Shown piece after piece: positions 36,269 to 44,189 of a stretch of 44,189 nucleotides of DNA. The DNA comes from Mycobacterium sp. (GTDB taxonomy: Bacteria; Actinomycetota; Actinomycetes; Mycobacteriales; Mycobacteriaceae): NCBI RefSeq assembly GCF_025965855.1, contig NZ_JAOPWB010000006.1, forward strand, positions 1 through 44,189. The letters run 5' to 3'. Under the pieces are notes generated by a model. The model had not been told where the DNA came from, did not search any database, and saw only the letters and a list, made by a program, of their open reading frames with translations. Made by a program: the position numbers and the translations under genes. Within the stretch, counting starts at the first letter, position 1; every line of letters begins with the position of its first letter.

Positions 36269-37136
36269 GCGCAAGCCGAACTTCCCCCAACTGCCCCCCG
36301 CGCCCGACGATTACCCGGTCTTTCCCGACACGTCGACCTGGCCGGTCGCCTTCCCGGAGCTGCCGCCGTCCGCCGACGGTGGGCCGCGCCGGCCGCCGCA
36401 GCACATTTCGAAAGCGGCCGCGCCGCGGATCCCGTTGGACCGATTACCCAATCATGTGGCGATCGTGATGGACGGCAATGGTCGCTGGGCCTCTCAACGC
36501 GGGCTGACCCGGACCGACGGGCATCGGGCGGGCGAGGCGGTCGTAATCGACATCGTCTGCGGCGCAATCGAAATCGGGATCAAGTGGCTCAGCCTGTACG
36601 CCTTCTCCACCGAGAACTGGAAGCGTTCCCCCGAAGAGGTCCGGTTCCTGATGGGGTTCAACCGCGACGTGGTGCGGATGCGCCGCGTGAACCTCAACGA
36701 GATCGGGGTCCGGATCCGGTGGGTGGGTTCCCGGCCCCGCCTGTGGCGCAGCGTCATCAATGAATTGGCGATCGCGGAGGCCATGACGCGGCGCAACGAC
36801 GTCATCACGGTGAACTACTGTGTGAACTACGGCGGCCGCGCCGAAATCGCCGAAGCGGCAAAGGATATCGCTCGTCTGGTCGAGGCCGGCCGGCTCAACC
36901 CCGAACGCATCACCGAGGCGACGATCTCCCGTCACCTGCAACGGCCCGACATCCCCGACGTCGACCTTTTCCTGCGGACGTCGGGGGAGCAGCGGTCCAG
37001 CAATTTCATGTTGTGGCAGGCGGCGTACGCCGAGTACATCTTCTCCGACAAGCTGTGGCCCGACTACGACCGCCGCGACCTGTGGGCGGCCTGCGAGGAA
37101 TACGCTGAGCGCAATCGAAGGTTTGGGAGCGCCTAA
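36261..37136 (+). CDS. uppS: Decaprenyl diphosphate synthase UppS (Rv2361c type)
   Basis: A 291-residue cis-prenyltransferase that makes the decaprenyl (C50) carrier lipid for peptidoglycan, arabinogalactan and lipoarabinomannan. The first motif [14 protein letters not shown] (65-78) includes catalytic Asp71; later motifs are [15 protein letters not shown] and [13 protein letters not shown]. The GTG at 36261 overlaps recO. The long Pro-rich N-terminal extension (about 60 residues) is typical of the mycobacterial enzyme. Followed without a gap by the Rv2360c-like gene. Confidence 0.94.
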   Translation: MAERKPNFPQLPPAPDDYPVFPDTSTWPVAFPELPPSADGGPRRPPQHISKAAAPRIPLDRLPNHVAIVMDGNGRWASQRGLTRTDGHRAGEAVVIDIVCGAIEIGIKWLSLYAFSTENWKRSPEEVRFLMGFNRDVVRMRRVNLNEIGVRIRWVGSRPRLWRSVINELAIAEAMTRRNDVITVNYCVNYGGRAEIAEAAKDIARLVEAGRLNPERITEATISRHLQRPDIPDVDLFLRTSGEQRSSNFMLWQAAYAEYIFSDKLWPDYDRRDLWAACEEYAERNRRFGSA

Positions 37137-37565
37137 ATGCCGTCACTGCAGGAGCGTTTGGCGTCGATACTGCGCGACGTCCTTGCCGTCGAGGAGGAAC
37201 CCGACGGCGCGCTGACGGTGCGCCACAACGGCACGCTGGCGTCGCTACGGGTGGTGAACATCGCCGAGGACCTCGACCTGATCTCGCTGACCCAGATCTT
37301 GGCCTGGGACCTGCCGCTCACCAAGAAAATCGGCGACCAGATCGCCAAGCAGGCGCGCGAGAGCAACTTCGGCAGCGTGACGCTGGTCGAGAAGGTCAGC
37401 GAGAAGGCGGTGCAGCGCAACTCCGGCAAGAGCGCATCCAAAACCGCCGACGTGATGCTGCGCTACAACTTTCCCGGTGGCGGACTAACCGACGACGCCC
37501 TGCGCACCCTGATCCTGCTGGTGCTGGACACGGGCGCCGAGATACGGCGTTCCGTGACGGGCTAG
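37137..37565 (+). CDS. Conserved protein, YbjN/secretion-chaperone-like (Rv2360c)
   Basis: A 142-residue soluble protein whose ATG directly follows the uppS TAA, so the two are cotranscribed. The pattern resembles YbjN or CesT-like small chaperone folds (helix, then DGALTVRHNGTLASLRVVNI, then long helices and a final RTLILLVLDTGAEIRR). No catalytic motif is visible. It corresponds to M. tuberculosis Rv2360c. Function unknown. Its stop overlaps the convergent hydrolase stop. Confidence 0.85.
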   Translation: MPSLQERLASILRDVLAVEEEPDGALTVRHNGTLASLRVVNIAEDLDLISLTQILAWDLPLTKKIGDQIAKQARESNFGSVTLVEKVSEKAVQRNSGKSASKTADVMLRYNFPGGGLTDDALRTLILLVLDTGAEIRRSVTG

Positions 37566-38563
37566 CAGACGGCGGATTCGGTCGGCGCGACGGCCACCGA
37601 ATCGGGGGCAAGGTCGTCGCGGCCGCCGGTCCGCAGCAGCGAGCGCACGCGGTCCGGTTCGTGATCGGCCGGTCGGGTCGAGTCGATGAACCGCTCGAGG
37701 ACCTCGACGAAGCGATCCGGGTGGTCGTGAAACGGCATGTGCCCGGAGTCTTCGAAGATCTCGACGCGCGAACCGGGCATCGCCGCGTGGGCCGTGTGGG
37801 CATGGTCCACCGGGATGATCACGTCGTCTTCGCCCCAAATGATCTGCACCGGAACGGATTCCACGAGATAGCTGCGGTCCAGCATGGTGACGAATTGGCC
37901 GCGCGCGTCCACCACCGACCGCAAGGTGCGCGCAAAAGCCGCCAACCCGGCGGGATCCTGGAAGCCCTCGAGCAGCTGCACCGCATCGACGGCGTCACGC
38001 CCGAGCCTGGTGGAACCCAGCACGGTCCCGACGGCGCGGCCGATGCGCCGCATCGCGGGCATCAGGCCAGGCGCGCGCAGCACGCCCAGCGCCTCGGCGC
38101 CCATCGGCATCGCCGCCAACCGCAACGCCAGGCTCACCTCCTGAGCGACGCCGCCGGCGCTCACCAGCACGATGCGCTCGACCAGCTGCGGGTACTGATA
38201 GGCGAACTGCATCGCGACGCCGCCACCGAACGAATGCCCGACGACGGTGACCCGCTCGATACCGAGCACGGCGAGCAGGTCGCGCATGCCGTTGGCGAAG
38301 GCCGGCAACGAGTAGTCGGCGTGGGGTTTGTCGGACTCGCCGTGGCCCAGCAGGTCCGGCGCGATGACCGTAAAGCGCTCCGCCAGCTTGGCGTGCACGG
38401 GCCCCCAGGACTTGGAGTTGTCGCCGACGCCGTGGATCAGCAGCAGGACCGGACCCGAGCCCGCAACCCGGAAGGCGCGGCGGTAGCCGTGGATGGTCCG
38501 GAACTGCAGTGACGGAGTCTCTACGTCGCGTACCGGCCGCAGGTGGGGCGTTGGATTCCGCAT
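37562..38563 (-). CDS. Alpha/beta-fold hydrolase (Rv2715-like)
   Basis: A 333-residue hydrolase with oxyanion-loop LLIHGVGDNS (42-50), nucleophile Ser111 in GHSFGGG, an acid in IIWGEDDVIIPVDHA and the catalytic His in EDSGHMPFHDHP. It reads like a paralogue of M. tuberculosis Rv2715 (LRPVRDVETPSLQFRT at the start). Substrate unknown. The ATG at 38563 follows GGGAAGCGAG. In M. tuberculosis no such gene lies between Rv2360c and furB as far as I recall, so it is an addition at this site. Confidence 0.88.
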   Translation of the reverse strand: MRNPTPHLRPVRDVETPSLQFRTIHGYRRAFRVAGSGPVLLLIHGVGDNSKSWGPVHAKLAERFTVIAPDLLGHGESDKPHADYSLPAFANGMRDLLAVLGIERVTVVGHSFGGGVAMQFAYQYPQLVERIVLVSAGGVAQEVSLALRLAAMPMGAEALGVLRAPGLMPAMRRIGRAVGTVLGSTRLGRDAVDAVQLLEGFQDPAGLAAFARTLRSVVDARGQFVTMLDRSYLVESVPVQIIWGEDDVIIPVDHAHTAHAAMPGSRVEIFEDSGHMPFHDHPDRFVEVLERFIDSTRPADHEPDRVRSLLRTGGRDDLAPDSVAVAPTESAVC

Positions 38564-38698
38564 CGTATTCTCGCTTCCCTTGAGTCTTGCTTGCCTCGGC
38601 CCGTGGGCCACTCATGGGTAGGAGCACGCGGCGGGCGCGTCTCGGACACTTTTTTCAGATCAAAGAAAACATGCCGCACCGTGCCGGCTCGGGTAAGC

Positions 38699-39091
38699 CT
38701 AGGACCCGCACTCCGAGCACGTTCCGAAGATTTCGATGGTGTGGCTGACGTCGGAAAAGCCGTGCTTGGCGGCCACTTGCGTCGCCCACTCCTCGACCTC
38801 GTGGTCGCCCACCTCGATGGTGGAACCGCAGCCGCGGCACACCAGATGGTGGTGATGGTGCTCCGAGCATCTGCGGTAGACCGATTCGCCGGTGTCGGTG
38901 CGCAGCGTGTCGACCATTCCCGCCGCCGCCATCGACTGCAGCGTCCGATACACGGTGGTCAAACCGATGTTCTCGCCGCGCCGGCGCAGCTCATCGTGCA
39001 GCTCCTGGGCCGAGCGGAATTCGTCGAGCGTCTCGAGCAGCGTGGAAATCGCGGCCCGCTGGCGGGTGGAGCGCACGCTCGCGCCATTCAT
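38699..39091 (-). CDS. zur: Zinc uptake regulator Zur (FurB)
   Basis: A 130-residue Fur-family repressor controlling zinc uptake and zinc-independent ribosomal proteins. The winged helix has TTVYRTLQSMAAAGMVDTLR; the metal sites include the His run in SEHHHHHLVC and the structural CRGC and CSEC pairs. The ATG overlaps the smtB stop (ATGA), so the two are translated together. This operon order is that of M. tuberculosis smtB-furB. Confidence 0.94.
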   Translation of the reverse strand: MNGASVRSTRQRAAISTLLETLDEFRSAQELHDELRRRGENIGLTTVYRTLQSMAAAGMVDTLRTDTGESVYRRCSEHHHHHLVCRGCGSTIEVGDHEVEEWATQVAAKHGFSDVSHTIEIFGTCSECGS

Positions 39092-39531
39092 AAGGTGTCC
39101 TCGCTCGCGTGGGCGACGGCATCGACGACGATGTGTGCGAGGTGGTGGTCTGCGAGCCGGTACAGCACTTCGCGGCCGGATCGCTCCCCGGCGACCACGC
39201 CAGCCGCCTTGAGTATCTTCAGATGCTGGCTGACCAGCGGCTGTGGCACGCCCAAGGCGTCGACCAGTTCGTGCACGCAGCGCTGTGATTCGCGCAACTG
39301 GAGCACGATGGCGATCCGCACGGGCGCGGCCAGCGCGCGCAACAGCTCTCCGGCGGCGTCAAGAATCTCCCGCGACGGCGGCACGGGATATTCGGGAAAT
39401 ATCGCGTGGTCGCCGGAGTCGGCTTCGCCGTGCTCGTGCGGCACCACGCCCAGGTCGGATCGCATGTCGCCGCCGGCAGCGGTCGGCACCGAAGAGGACT
39501 TGGGAAAGGGCACAGAGGAGGACATCGCCAT
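39088..39531 (-). CDS. smtB: Zinc-sensing ArsR/SmtB-family repressor
   Basis: A 147-residue ArsR-family repressor. DNA-binding helix-turn-helix QPLVSQHLKILKAAGVV and the alpha-5 metal-site helix LADHHLAHIVVDAVAHASED. An N-terminal His/Asp-rich part (HEHGEADSGDHAIF) may bind zinc too. In M. tuberculosis, zinc releases SmtB from its own promoter and so induces zur. The ATG at 39531 is used (GAGGTGA upstream); a second ATG lies at 39525. A palindrome lies upstream at 39597-39620. Confidence 0.9.
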   Translation of the reverse strand: MAMSSSVPFPKSSSVPTAAGGDMRSDLGVVPHEHGEADSGDHAIFPEYPVPPSREILDAAGELLRALAAPVRIAIVLQLRESQRCVHELVDALGVPQPLVSQHLKILKAAGVVAGERSGREVLYRLADHHLAHIVVDAVAHASEDTL

Positions 39532-39596
39532 GGGAGAGTCATCACCTCGAGAAGTGCCGGATATTTGGAAGCGCCATGATCGGCCGCCTTCCACTG

Positions 39597-39620
39597 TCAC
39601 ATGCATGATGACGCATGTCA
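39597..39620. promoter_or_regulatory. Interrupted palindrome, probable SmtB operator
   Basis: Arms TCACATGC (39597-39604) and GCATGTCA (39613-39620) match in 7 of 8 positions around an 8-base spacer. It lies between smtB and glyS, 66 bases upstream of the smtB ATG. Such interrupted dyads are typical of ArsR/SmtB repressors; the assignment to SmtB is by position. Confidence 0.5.
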
Positions 39621-39729
39621 AAGCCGATGAGTGCCCGAGGCGGCGGTCGATACCATGACTGATGTTTTGCGGCGGCGCTTCGCCGTCGCACCTGTCTGCC
39701 TGGATCTTCGAAAGGGAGTGCACCGCCCC

Positions 39730-41115
39730 GTGGCGTCCGTCATCGACACAGTAGTCAACCTGGCCAAACGGCGGGGCTTCGTCTTTCCCTCGGGCGAGAT
39801 CTACGGCGGCACCAAATCGGCGTGGGATTACGGCCCGCTGGGCGTGGAGCTCAAGGAGAACATCAAACGCCAGTGGTGGCGCTCGGTGGTCACCGGCCGC
39901 GACGACGTGGTGGGCATCGATTCGTCGATCATCCTTCCGCGCCAGGTATGGGTGGCCTCCGGCCACGTCGAGGTCTTCCACGACCCGCTGGTCGAGTGCC
40001 TGAACTGCCACCACCGACACCGCCAGGACCACATGCAGGAGGCCTACGCGGCCAAGAAGGGGATCGACGACCCCGATTCGGTGCCGATGACCGAGATCGT
40101 CTGCCCGGACTGCGGCACCAAGGGCCAATGGACCGAACCCCGCGAGTTCAACATGATGCTCAAGACCTATCTCGGACCCATCGAAACCGAGGAGGGGCTG
40201 CACTACCTGCGGCCCGAAACCGCGCAGGGCATCTTCGTCAACTTCGCCAACGTGGTGACGACGGCCCGCCGCAAGCCGCCGTTCGGAATTGGACAGATCG
40301 GCAAGAGCTTCCGCAACGAGATCACCCCCGGCAACTTCATCTTCCGGACCCGTGAGTTCGAACAGATGGAGATGGAATTCTTCGTCGAGCCGTCGACCGC
40401 TAAGGAATGGCATCAGTATTGGATCGACACCCGGCTGCAGTGGTACGTGGACCTCGGCATCGATCCGGAGAACCTGCGGCTGTATGAGCACCCGAAGGAG
40501 AAGTTGTCGCACTACTCGGACCGCACCGTCGACATCGAGTACAAGTTCGGTTTCGTCGGCAACCCCTGGGGCGAGCTGGAAGGTGTCGCCAACCGTACCG
40601 ATTTCGACTTATCAACGCACGCAAAGCATTCCGGCGTTGACCTGTCGTTCTACGACCAGGTGACCGACACTCGGTACACGCCGTATGTCATCGAACCGGC
40701 GGCAGGCCTGACGCGGTCGTTCATGGCGTTCTTGATCGACTCCTACACCGAGGACGAAGCCCCGAACGCCAAGGGCGGCATGGACAAGCGCACCGTGCTT
40801 CGGCTCGACCCGCGGCTGGCGCCGGTCAAGGCCGCGGTGCTGCCGCTGTCGCGGCACGCCGACCTGAGCCCCAAGGCCCGCGACCTGGCGGCCGAATTGC
40901 GCAAAAGCTGGAACATCGATTTCGACGATGCCGGCGCCATCGGTCGCCGCTACCGGCGCCAGGACGAGGTCGGTACGCCGTTCTGCGTGACGGTCGATTT
41001 CGACTCACTCGAGGACGACGCCGTCACCGTGCGCGAGCGCGACGCCATGACGCAGGATCGGGTCGCGATGGGCGCCGTCGCCGAATACCTCGCGACGCGC
41101 CTGAAGGGCTGCTAG
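39730..41115 (+). CDS. glyS: Glycyl-tRNA synthetase GlyS
   Basis: A 461-residue class II (alpha2-type) glycyl-tRNA synthetase. Family blocks are [37 protein letters not shown], and [14 protein letters not shown]; motif 2 is around [24 protein letters not shown]. Two CxxC pairs (Cys90/Cys93 and Cys125/Cys128) in the insertion can hold a zinc ion. The GTG at 39730 with AAGGGAG upstream is chosen; a GTG at 39718 adds four residues and matches the M. tuberculosis N-terminus equally well. Followed by the PPE-MPTR remnant. Confidence 0.93.
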   Translation: MASVIDTVVNLAKRRGFVFPSGEIYGGTKSAWDYGPLGVELKENIKRQWWRSVVTGRDDVVGIDSSIILPRQVWVASGHVEVFHDPLVECLNCHHRHRQDHMQEAYAAKKGIDDPDSVPMTEIVCPDCGTKGQWTEPREFNMMLKTYLGPIETEEGLHYLRPETAQGIFVNFANVVTTARRKPPFGIGQIGKSFRNEITPGNFIFRTREFEQMEMEFFVEPSTAKEWHQYWIDTRLQWYVDLGIDPENLRLYEHPKEKLSHYSDRTVDIEYKFGFVGNPWGELEGVANRTDFDLSTHAKHSGVDLSFYDQVTDTRYTPYVIEPAAGLTRSFMAFLIDSYTEDEAPNAKGGMDKRTVLRLDPRLAPVKAAVLPLSRHADLSPKARDLAAELRKSWNIDFDDAGAIGRRYRRQDEVGTPFCVTVDFDSLEDDAVTVRERDAMTQDRVAMGAVAEYLATRLKGC

Positions 41116-41139
41116 GCCAGCCTCTCCGACGCTTCGAGT

Positions 41140-41520
41140 GTCCCATCGTTTTTTGGGTCGGCAACTTCGGCAATTCCGGCTTCTTGAACTCGGGCAACTC
41201 GAACACCGGTTTCGTGAATTGTCCTCAACTCCAGTTTCTTCAACCCGGGCAGCGAGAAATTCGGGCTTAGGCCAGAACAATCCCACTGACACCGAAATTC
41301 TGGCTTTCAAAACTCGGCTTTCCGGAATTCCGGTGTTCACCAACACCCGCACTATGAGTACCAAGCCGGGGCGCTCCGGGATCCTCGACACCGGATTTGA
41401 CAACTCCGGTTACCGGAACGCGGGCGTTGACGACGTCGGTAGCGTCGTCGCGGGCATCATGAGCTCGGGTTTGTTCACCTGGGGAACCGGCGACTCCAGC
41501 GCGTTCGCCTCAGCAAAGGG
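41140..41520 (+). pseudogene. Decayed PPE-MPTR gene fragment
   Basis: The plus strand shows MPTR-type pentapeptides in shifting frames: VGNFGNSGFLNSGNSNTGFVN at about 41156-41218, FFNPGSEKFG around 41240-41270, DTGFDNSGYRNAGVDDVG at about 41388-41441 and GIMSSGLFTWGTGDSS at about 41455-41502. No PPE domain or start remains. In M. tuberculosis the PPE-MPTR gene PPE40 lies next to glyS, so this is probably the remains of its counterpart. Confidence 0.75.
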
Positions 41521-41905
41521 GCTTCTTCACGAACTTGTTCTAAAAGATTTACGGGCATTTTGCGACTTCTTCGCCCGGTGCATGTATTGGCGGGTGAACG
41601 CCTCGCCGCGTCTTTGCGGAAGGCCCCCCTGTGCCTCGAACGCGGGAACCCCGGCGCAGTTTGTCCATGTTTTTGACACCCGCCGGGCCGCTTGTCCGGA
41701 TAGTCGCCCGCTTTAACCCAGGCCGATCACGCGGCCTCCCGCCCCGCTGCCATCCGAATGGGGACCGATTTCGTGAAACGCCCCATTTTCGGTTCGCGAT
41801 TGACTTACGCTTCAGCCGTGGCGGTAGGCATGCGTCTAGTCGTCGCAGTCGAACGTTGGCTACGTAGTTGTCGGAGCCGTTGACGCGGCCGGATGTGTTG
41901 GGGTT
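41521..41905. other. Intergenic region with promoter-like motif upstream of PPE gene
   Basis: About 385 bases with no believable gene. It contains GATTGACTTACGCT at 41798-41811, a motif repeated at 43548-43561. The segment TTACGCT offers a TANNNT -10 (TACGCT, 41806-41811). Confidence 0.5.
41798..41811 (+). promoter_or_regulatory. Shared promoter-like motif (copy 1)
   Basis: GATTGACTTACGCT lies about 98 bases upstream of the PPE38-like ATG. An almost identical copy stands upstream of the Rv2348c-like/Esx unit at 43548. It offers TTGACT as -35 or TACGCT as -10; which is used cannot be told. Confidence 0.4.
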
Positions 41906-41908
41906 GTG

Positions 41909-43102
41909 ATGATTCCTGCTTTTACGTTGTTTCCCCCGGAGATCAACTCGGCGCTGATGTTCGCCGGCGCGGGTTCGGGGCCCTTGTTCATGGCGGCGTC
42001 GGCCTGGGACGCGCTGGCGTCGGACCTGTCGGGTGCCGCGGCGTCGTTTCAAAACGTCGTCACCGGGTTGACCGACGGGCCGTGGGCGGGTCCGGCGTCG
42101 GTCTCGATGGCGGCGGCGGCGACGCCGTACGTGGGCTGGCTGAGCGCGGCCGCCGGGCAGGCCGAGACCGCGGCCCTTCAGGCCCGCACCGCGGCGACGG
42201 CGTTTGAGTCCGCGTTGGCGGCGACGGTGCCCACGCCGGCGGTCACCGCGAACCGTGTCCAGCTGATGGCGCTGATCGCGACGAACATCCTGGGCCAGAA
42301 CACCCCGGCGATCTTTATGACCGAATTCGAGTACATGGAGATGTGGGCCCAGGACGTCGCCGCGATGCTGGGCTATCACGGCGGGGCGATGGGGGTGGCC
42401 GCGGCGTTGCCGGCGTTCAGCCCGCCCCCGTTGAACCTCGCCGGCCTGGCGGGGCTGCTGACGGCGCCGCTGACTGGTGTCGCAACGCAGGGCGCTGGAC
42501 TGACGGCGTCGATTGCTGGTCCGTTGATGTCGGTTGGGGGGGTGGCGTCGCAGGCGTCGTCCCTGGCTTCGGCGTTGCCAGTTTCGTCGCTGTCGACGGT
42601 CGCCCAGGTTGGAATGATGCCGGTGAGCATGATGATGTCGCCGATCATGATGGCGGCCCAAGCGGGAATGGGCGGCGCGAATTCGGCGGGGCTGGCTGGA
42701 GCAACGGGTGCGGCCGGCGCCATGGATCCGGCGAAGTTCGTCAGCAGCGCCGGTCCGGCGGGCAAGGGACTTGGCGGTGGAATCGGCGGCCTGGGTGGCG
42801 CCGAGGCCGGTTTGGGCAAGGCGCGGCTGGTCGGAGCGATGTCGGTGCCCCCGACCTGGCAGGGGTCGGCGCCATCCCGGATGGTCAGTGCGGCGATGTC
42901 GGGGATGGCCGGCGAAGTGCCCGGCGCAGCTGCGGCGGCCGGGGCCCCCATGGGCGGCGGCATGCCGATGATGCCGATGCCGATGGGCGGTGGCGGTGCC
43001 GGCGGTGGCATGCCCGGCGGGATGATGGGCCGGGGCGGGGCCAGCCCGACCCACGTGATCCAGTCTCGGCCCAGCGTGGTGCCGCGGACCGGCGTCGGAT
43101 AG
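41909..43102 (+). CDS. ppe38: PPE-SVP family protein, PPE38/PPE71-like
   Basis: A 397-residue PPE protein. The N-terminal PPE domain (about 1-175) has FPPE at 8-11 and the WxG-type turn in [16 protein letters not shown] and [17 protein letters not shown] are typical. The C-terminal domain contains SVPPTW near residues 310-315 and ends in a Gly/Met-rich tail ([15 protein letters not shown]). This resembles M. tuberculosis PPE38/PPE71, which is needed for ESX-5 secretion of PE_PGRS and PPE-MPTR proteins. No PE gene precedes it, also like PPE38. No strong ribosome site; ATG 41909 gives the standard N-terminus. Confidence 0.87.
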   Translation: MIPAFTLFPPEINSALMFAGAGSGPLFMAASAWDALASDLSGAAASFQNVVTGLTDGPWAGPASVSMAAAATPYVGWLSAAAGQAETAALQARTAATAFESALAATVPTPAVTANRVQLMALIATNILGQNTPAIFMTEFEYMEMWAQDVAAMLGYHGGAMGVAAALPAFSPPPLNLAGLAGLLTAPLTGVATQGAGLTASIAGPLMSVGGVASQASSLASALPVSSLSTVAQVGMMPVSMMMSPIMMAAQAGMGGANSAGLAGATGAAGAMDPAKFVSSAGPAGKGLGGGIGGLGGAEAGLGKARLVGAMSVPPTWQGSAPSRMVSAAMSGMAGEVPGAAAAAGAPMGGGMPMMPMPMGGGGAGGGMPGGMMGRGGASPTHVIQSRPSVVPRTGVG

Positions 43103-43122
43103 GCCACGTATCAGCTACCAAA

Positions 43123-43162
43123 GGCGCGGGTAACACCTGGGGGGAATGGTGTTGCCCGCGCC
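43123..43162 (+). terminator. Strong stem-loop after the PPE38-like gene
   Basis: GGCGCGGGTAACACC (43123-43137) and GGTGTTGCCCGCGCC (43148-43162) pair over 15 positions with one G-T pair around a 10-base loop. It lies 20 bases after the stop. There is no perfect T-run, which is common in mycobacterial terminators. Confidence 0.75.
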
Positions 43163-43547
43163 TTCGGCATGTTTACCCGCCGGCCGAACCGCTTTTCATT
43201 TCCCGCGGCCGGATCCACCGCGCGTCGCTAAAACGACCGATAATTCGCCGCGCCACCTCGGGCCGGCCGGTGGGAATCCGCAGGGAGCTTCGGCCCGCCG
43301 CGCCCCATATCCATAACCCCGACAACGGCATCGCCCCGGGAATCCGCCAAAATTCGCTGCCCGCGCCGGAAGGTGTTGCCTGGCAACGACTCCCGATCAG
43401 ACCCGAGCCGCAGGTCAAATGGCCGGTTCCCGCCGGCGGAGCGCGACGCCGGCGGCCGCTTCGACCCGGATCCGGCCCTCGGTTCGTCCATGTTCGCGAC
43501 TTGTCTTAAAAGGAGCGAAATCGGTGAATCCCGGATATTGTCCTCAG
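43163..43547. other. Intergenic region between terminator and Rv2348c-like gene
   Basis: About 385 bases. A minus-strand open frame (43173-43418) has fair codon use but no ribosome site or recognised product. A 9-codon plus-strand frame with AAGGAG (43524-43553) is also present. I do not annotate either as a gene. Confidence 0.45.
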
Positions 43548-43561
43548 GATTGACTTACGAT
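43548..43561 (+). promoter_or_regulatory. Shared promoter-like motif (copy 2)
   Basis: GATTGACTTACGAT matches the motif at 41798-41811 in 13 of 14 positions. It lies 73 bases upstream of the GTG at 43634 and may drive the Rv2348c-like/Esx unit. Confidence 0.4.
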
Positions 43562-43633
43562 GCGAAGTGCCTGGTGGTGAATAGTTCGCCACGGGGTGAG
43601 AAAAGTACGAAGACGGCTGTGAAAGGGGGCAGC

Positions 43634-43960
43634 GTGCTATTGCCTCTTGGTTCGCCGCTGCCGGACGATGCGGTGGCGGCGAAGCGTGGTGAGTCGGGCA
43701 TGCTCGGCGGTTTATCGGTTCCCCTGAAGTGGGGGGTGGCCGTTCCGCCGGATGACTATGACCATTGGGCACCGGAGCCGGAAGACGGCACCGATGCCAA
43801 TGACAAGGCGGCCGACGGGCTGAACCCGGAGGTCGCCACTGAGGGCACGGGTGAATGGAACGAGTGGGACGAATGGAGCGCGTGGGAAGCCGAAGCGGAA
43901 CCTCGCTTCGACATGCCGCGCACAACCAGCGTGATACCGACTTCTCCGGCGGCAGGTTGA
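43634..43960 (+). CDS. Rv2348c-like small protein with SVP motif
   Basis: A 108-residue acidic protein containing GGLSVPLKWGVAVPPDDYDHWAPEPED and a Trp/Glu-rich C-terminal part (EWNEWDEWSAWEAEAEPRF). Length and sequence follow M. tuberculosis Rv2348c, which stands upstream of esxP. The SVP stretch resembles the C-terminal domain of PPE-SVP proteins, so it may be a free-standing version of it. The GTG at 43634 is preceded by AAGGGGG. It lies 107 bases before the Esx gene. Function unknown. Confidence 0.8.
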   Translation: MLLPLGSPLPDDAVAAKRGESGMLGGLSVPLKWGVAVPPDDYDHWAPEPEDGTDANDKAADGLNPEVATEGTGEWNEWDEWSAWEAEAEPRFDMPRTTSVIPTSPAAG

Positions 43961-44067
43961 GAAAGAGGGATCACGTGTGATCGGCGGCTCCCGGATCCAC
44001 GCAGCCGCCGACCAAGGCCAATCTGTATGAGAAATCCAGGAAGTTAGTCCAGAAGGAGAAAGGCAAC

Positions 44068-44189
44068 ATGGCTACACGTTTTATGACTGACCCGCATCAG
44101 ATGCGGGCGATGGCGGGACGTTTTGAGGTCCACGCGCAGACCGTTGAGGACGAGGCTCGCAAGATGTGGTCGTCGTCGATGAACATCGC
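44068..44189 (+). CDS. EsxP/EsxJ-type WxG100 protein (partial, runs off right edge)
   Basis: The first 40 codons of an ESX-5-type QILSS-subfamily protein: [20 protein letters not shown] and [15 protein letters not shown]. These match M. tuberculosis EsxJ/K/P closely. AGAAGGAG precedes the ATG. The position behind an Rv2348c-like gene suggests the EsxP counterpart, which would be followed by an EsxO-type partner beyond the window. The WxG motif lies beyond the edge. Confidence 0.9.
   Translation, partial: MATRFMTDPHQMRAMAGRFEVHAQTVEDEARKMWSSSMNI

Noticed and set aside
39532..40512. A long minus-strand extension upstream of smtB reaching into glyS
   Set aside because: It is a shadow of glyS; the SmtB family length and a ribosome site support ATG 39531.
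43173..43418. A minus-strand frame of 81 codons in the PPE/Esx intergenic region
   Set aside because: Codon use is fair in part, but there is no ribosome site, no homologue I recognise and no promoter; could be a remnant.
43524..43553. A 9-codon plus-strand frame with AAGGAG upstream, before the Rv2348c-like gene
   Set aside because: Too short to judge; its stop overlaps the shared promoter-like motif, so the ribosome site may be coincidental.

Overview
The window is chromosomal DNA of a slow-growing, non-tuberculous Mycobacterium. The evidence is GC-rich coding throughout, PE/PPE and ESX families, and a gene order matching the M. tuberculosis interval from about Rv2400c back to Rv2347c, read in reverse. 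Assignments rest on protein motifs and on remembered M. tuberculosis gene order; no database search was run.

Left end (1-3654): an unidentified partial membrane protein, an LctP-type lactate permease, a small three-helix-bundle protein and a QueG-like 4Fe-4S protein whose promoter carries a palindrome. From 4185 to 10928 lies sulfur acquisition: the sulfate ABC importer subI-cysT-cysW-cysA1 on the plus strand, and facing it the minus-strand operon sirA-cysH-che1-ggtB (sulfite reductase, APS reductase, sirohydrochlorin chelatase, gamma-glutamyltransferase). Both operons are preceded by a short leaderless polycysteine reading frame of the cysteine-attenuator type. Each has a sequence complementary to the downstream ribosome-binding region.

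From 13763 to 21505 the gene order departs from M. tuberculosis. hemN is followed by a SulP anion transporter and an SbtA-like bicarbonate permease (Rv2387 type). Three copies of the hemN-3'/sbtA-3' junction surround the SulP gene, two of them decayed. mbtI carries two compensating frameshifts. The genes mbtJ and mbtA-mbtG, expected next, are absent. In their place is a 90-codon chimera: the N-terminus of a DesA1-type acyl-ACP desaturase fused to the C-terminal three quarters of MbtH, behind a near-perfect DosR box. This is the most unusual object in the window and suggests loss of the mycobactin locus at this site.

From 21703 to 24630 there are two tandem CFP2/MTB12-type secreted proteins, an ECF41-type sigma factor with its carboxymuconolactone-decarboxylase partner, and an Rv2375-like protein. 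From 24795 to 41115 there is a conserved housekeeping block: hrcA, dnaJ2, rsmE, a broken NTF2-like gene, phoH1, ybeY, an Rv2366c-like CBS protein, an Rv2365c-like protein, era, an inserted Orn/Lys/Arg decarboxylase, amiA2, recO, uppS, an Rv2360c-like protein, an alpha/beta hydrolase, the zinc regulators smtB-zur, and glyS. The right end (41140-44189) has a decayed PPE-MPTR remnant, a PPE38-like gene, an Rv2348c-like protein and the start of an EsxP/EsxJ-type gene, that is, ESX-5 secretion substrates. No rRNA, tRNA, CRISPR array or insertion sequence was recognised.
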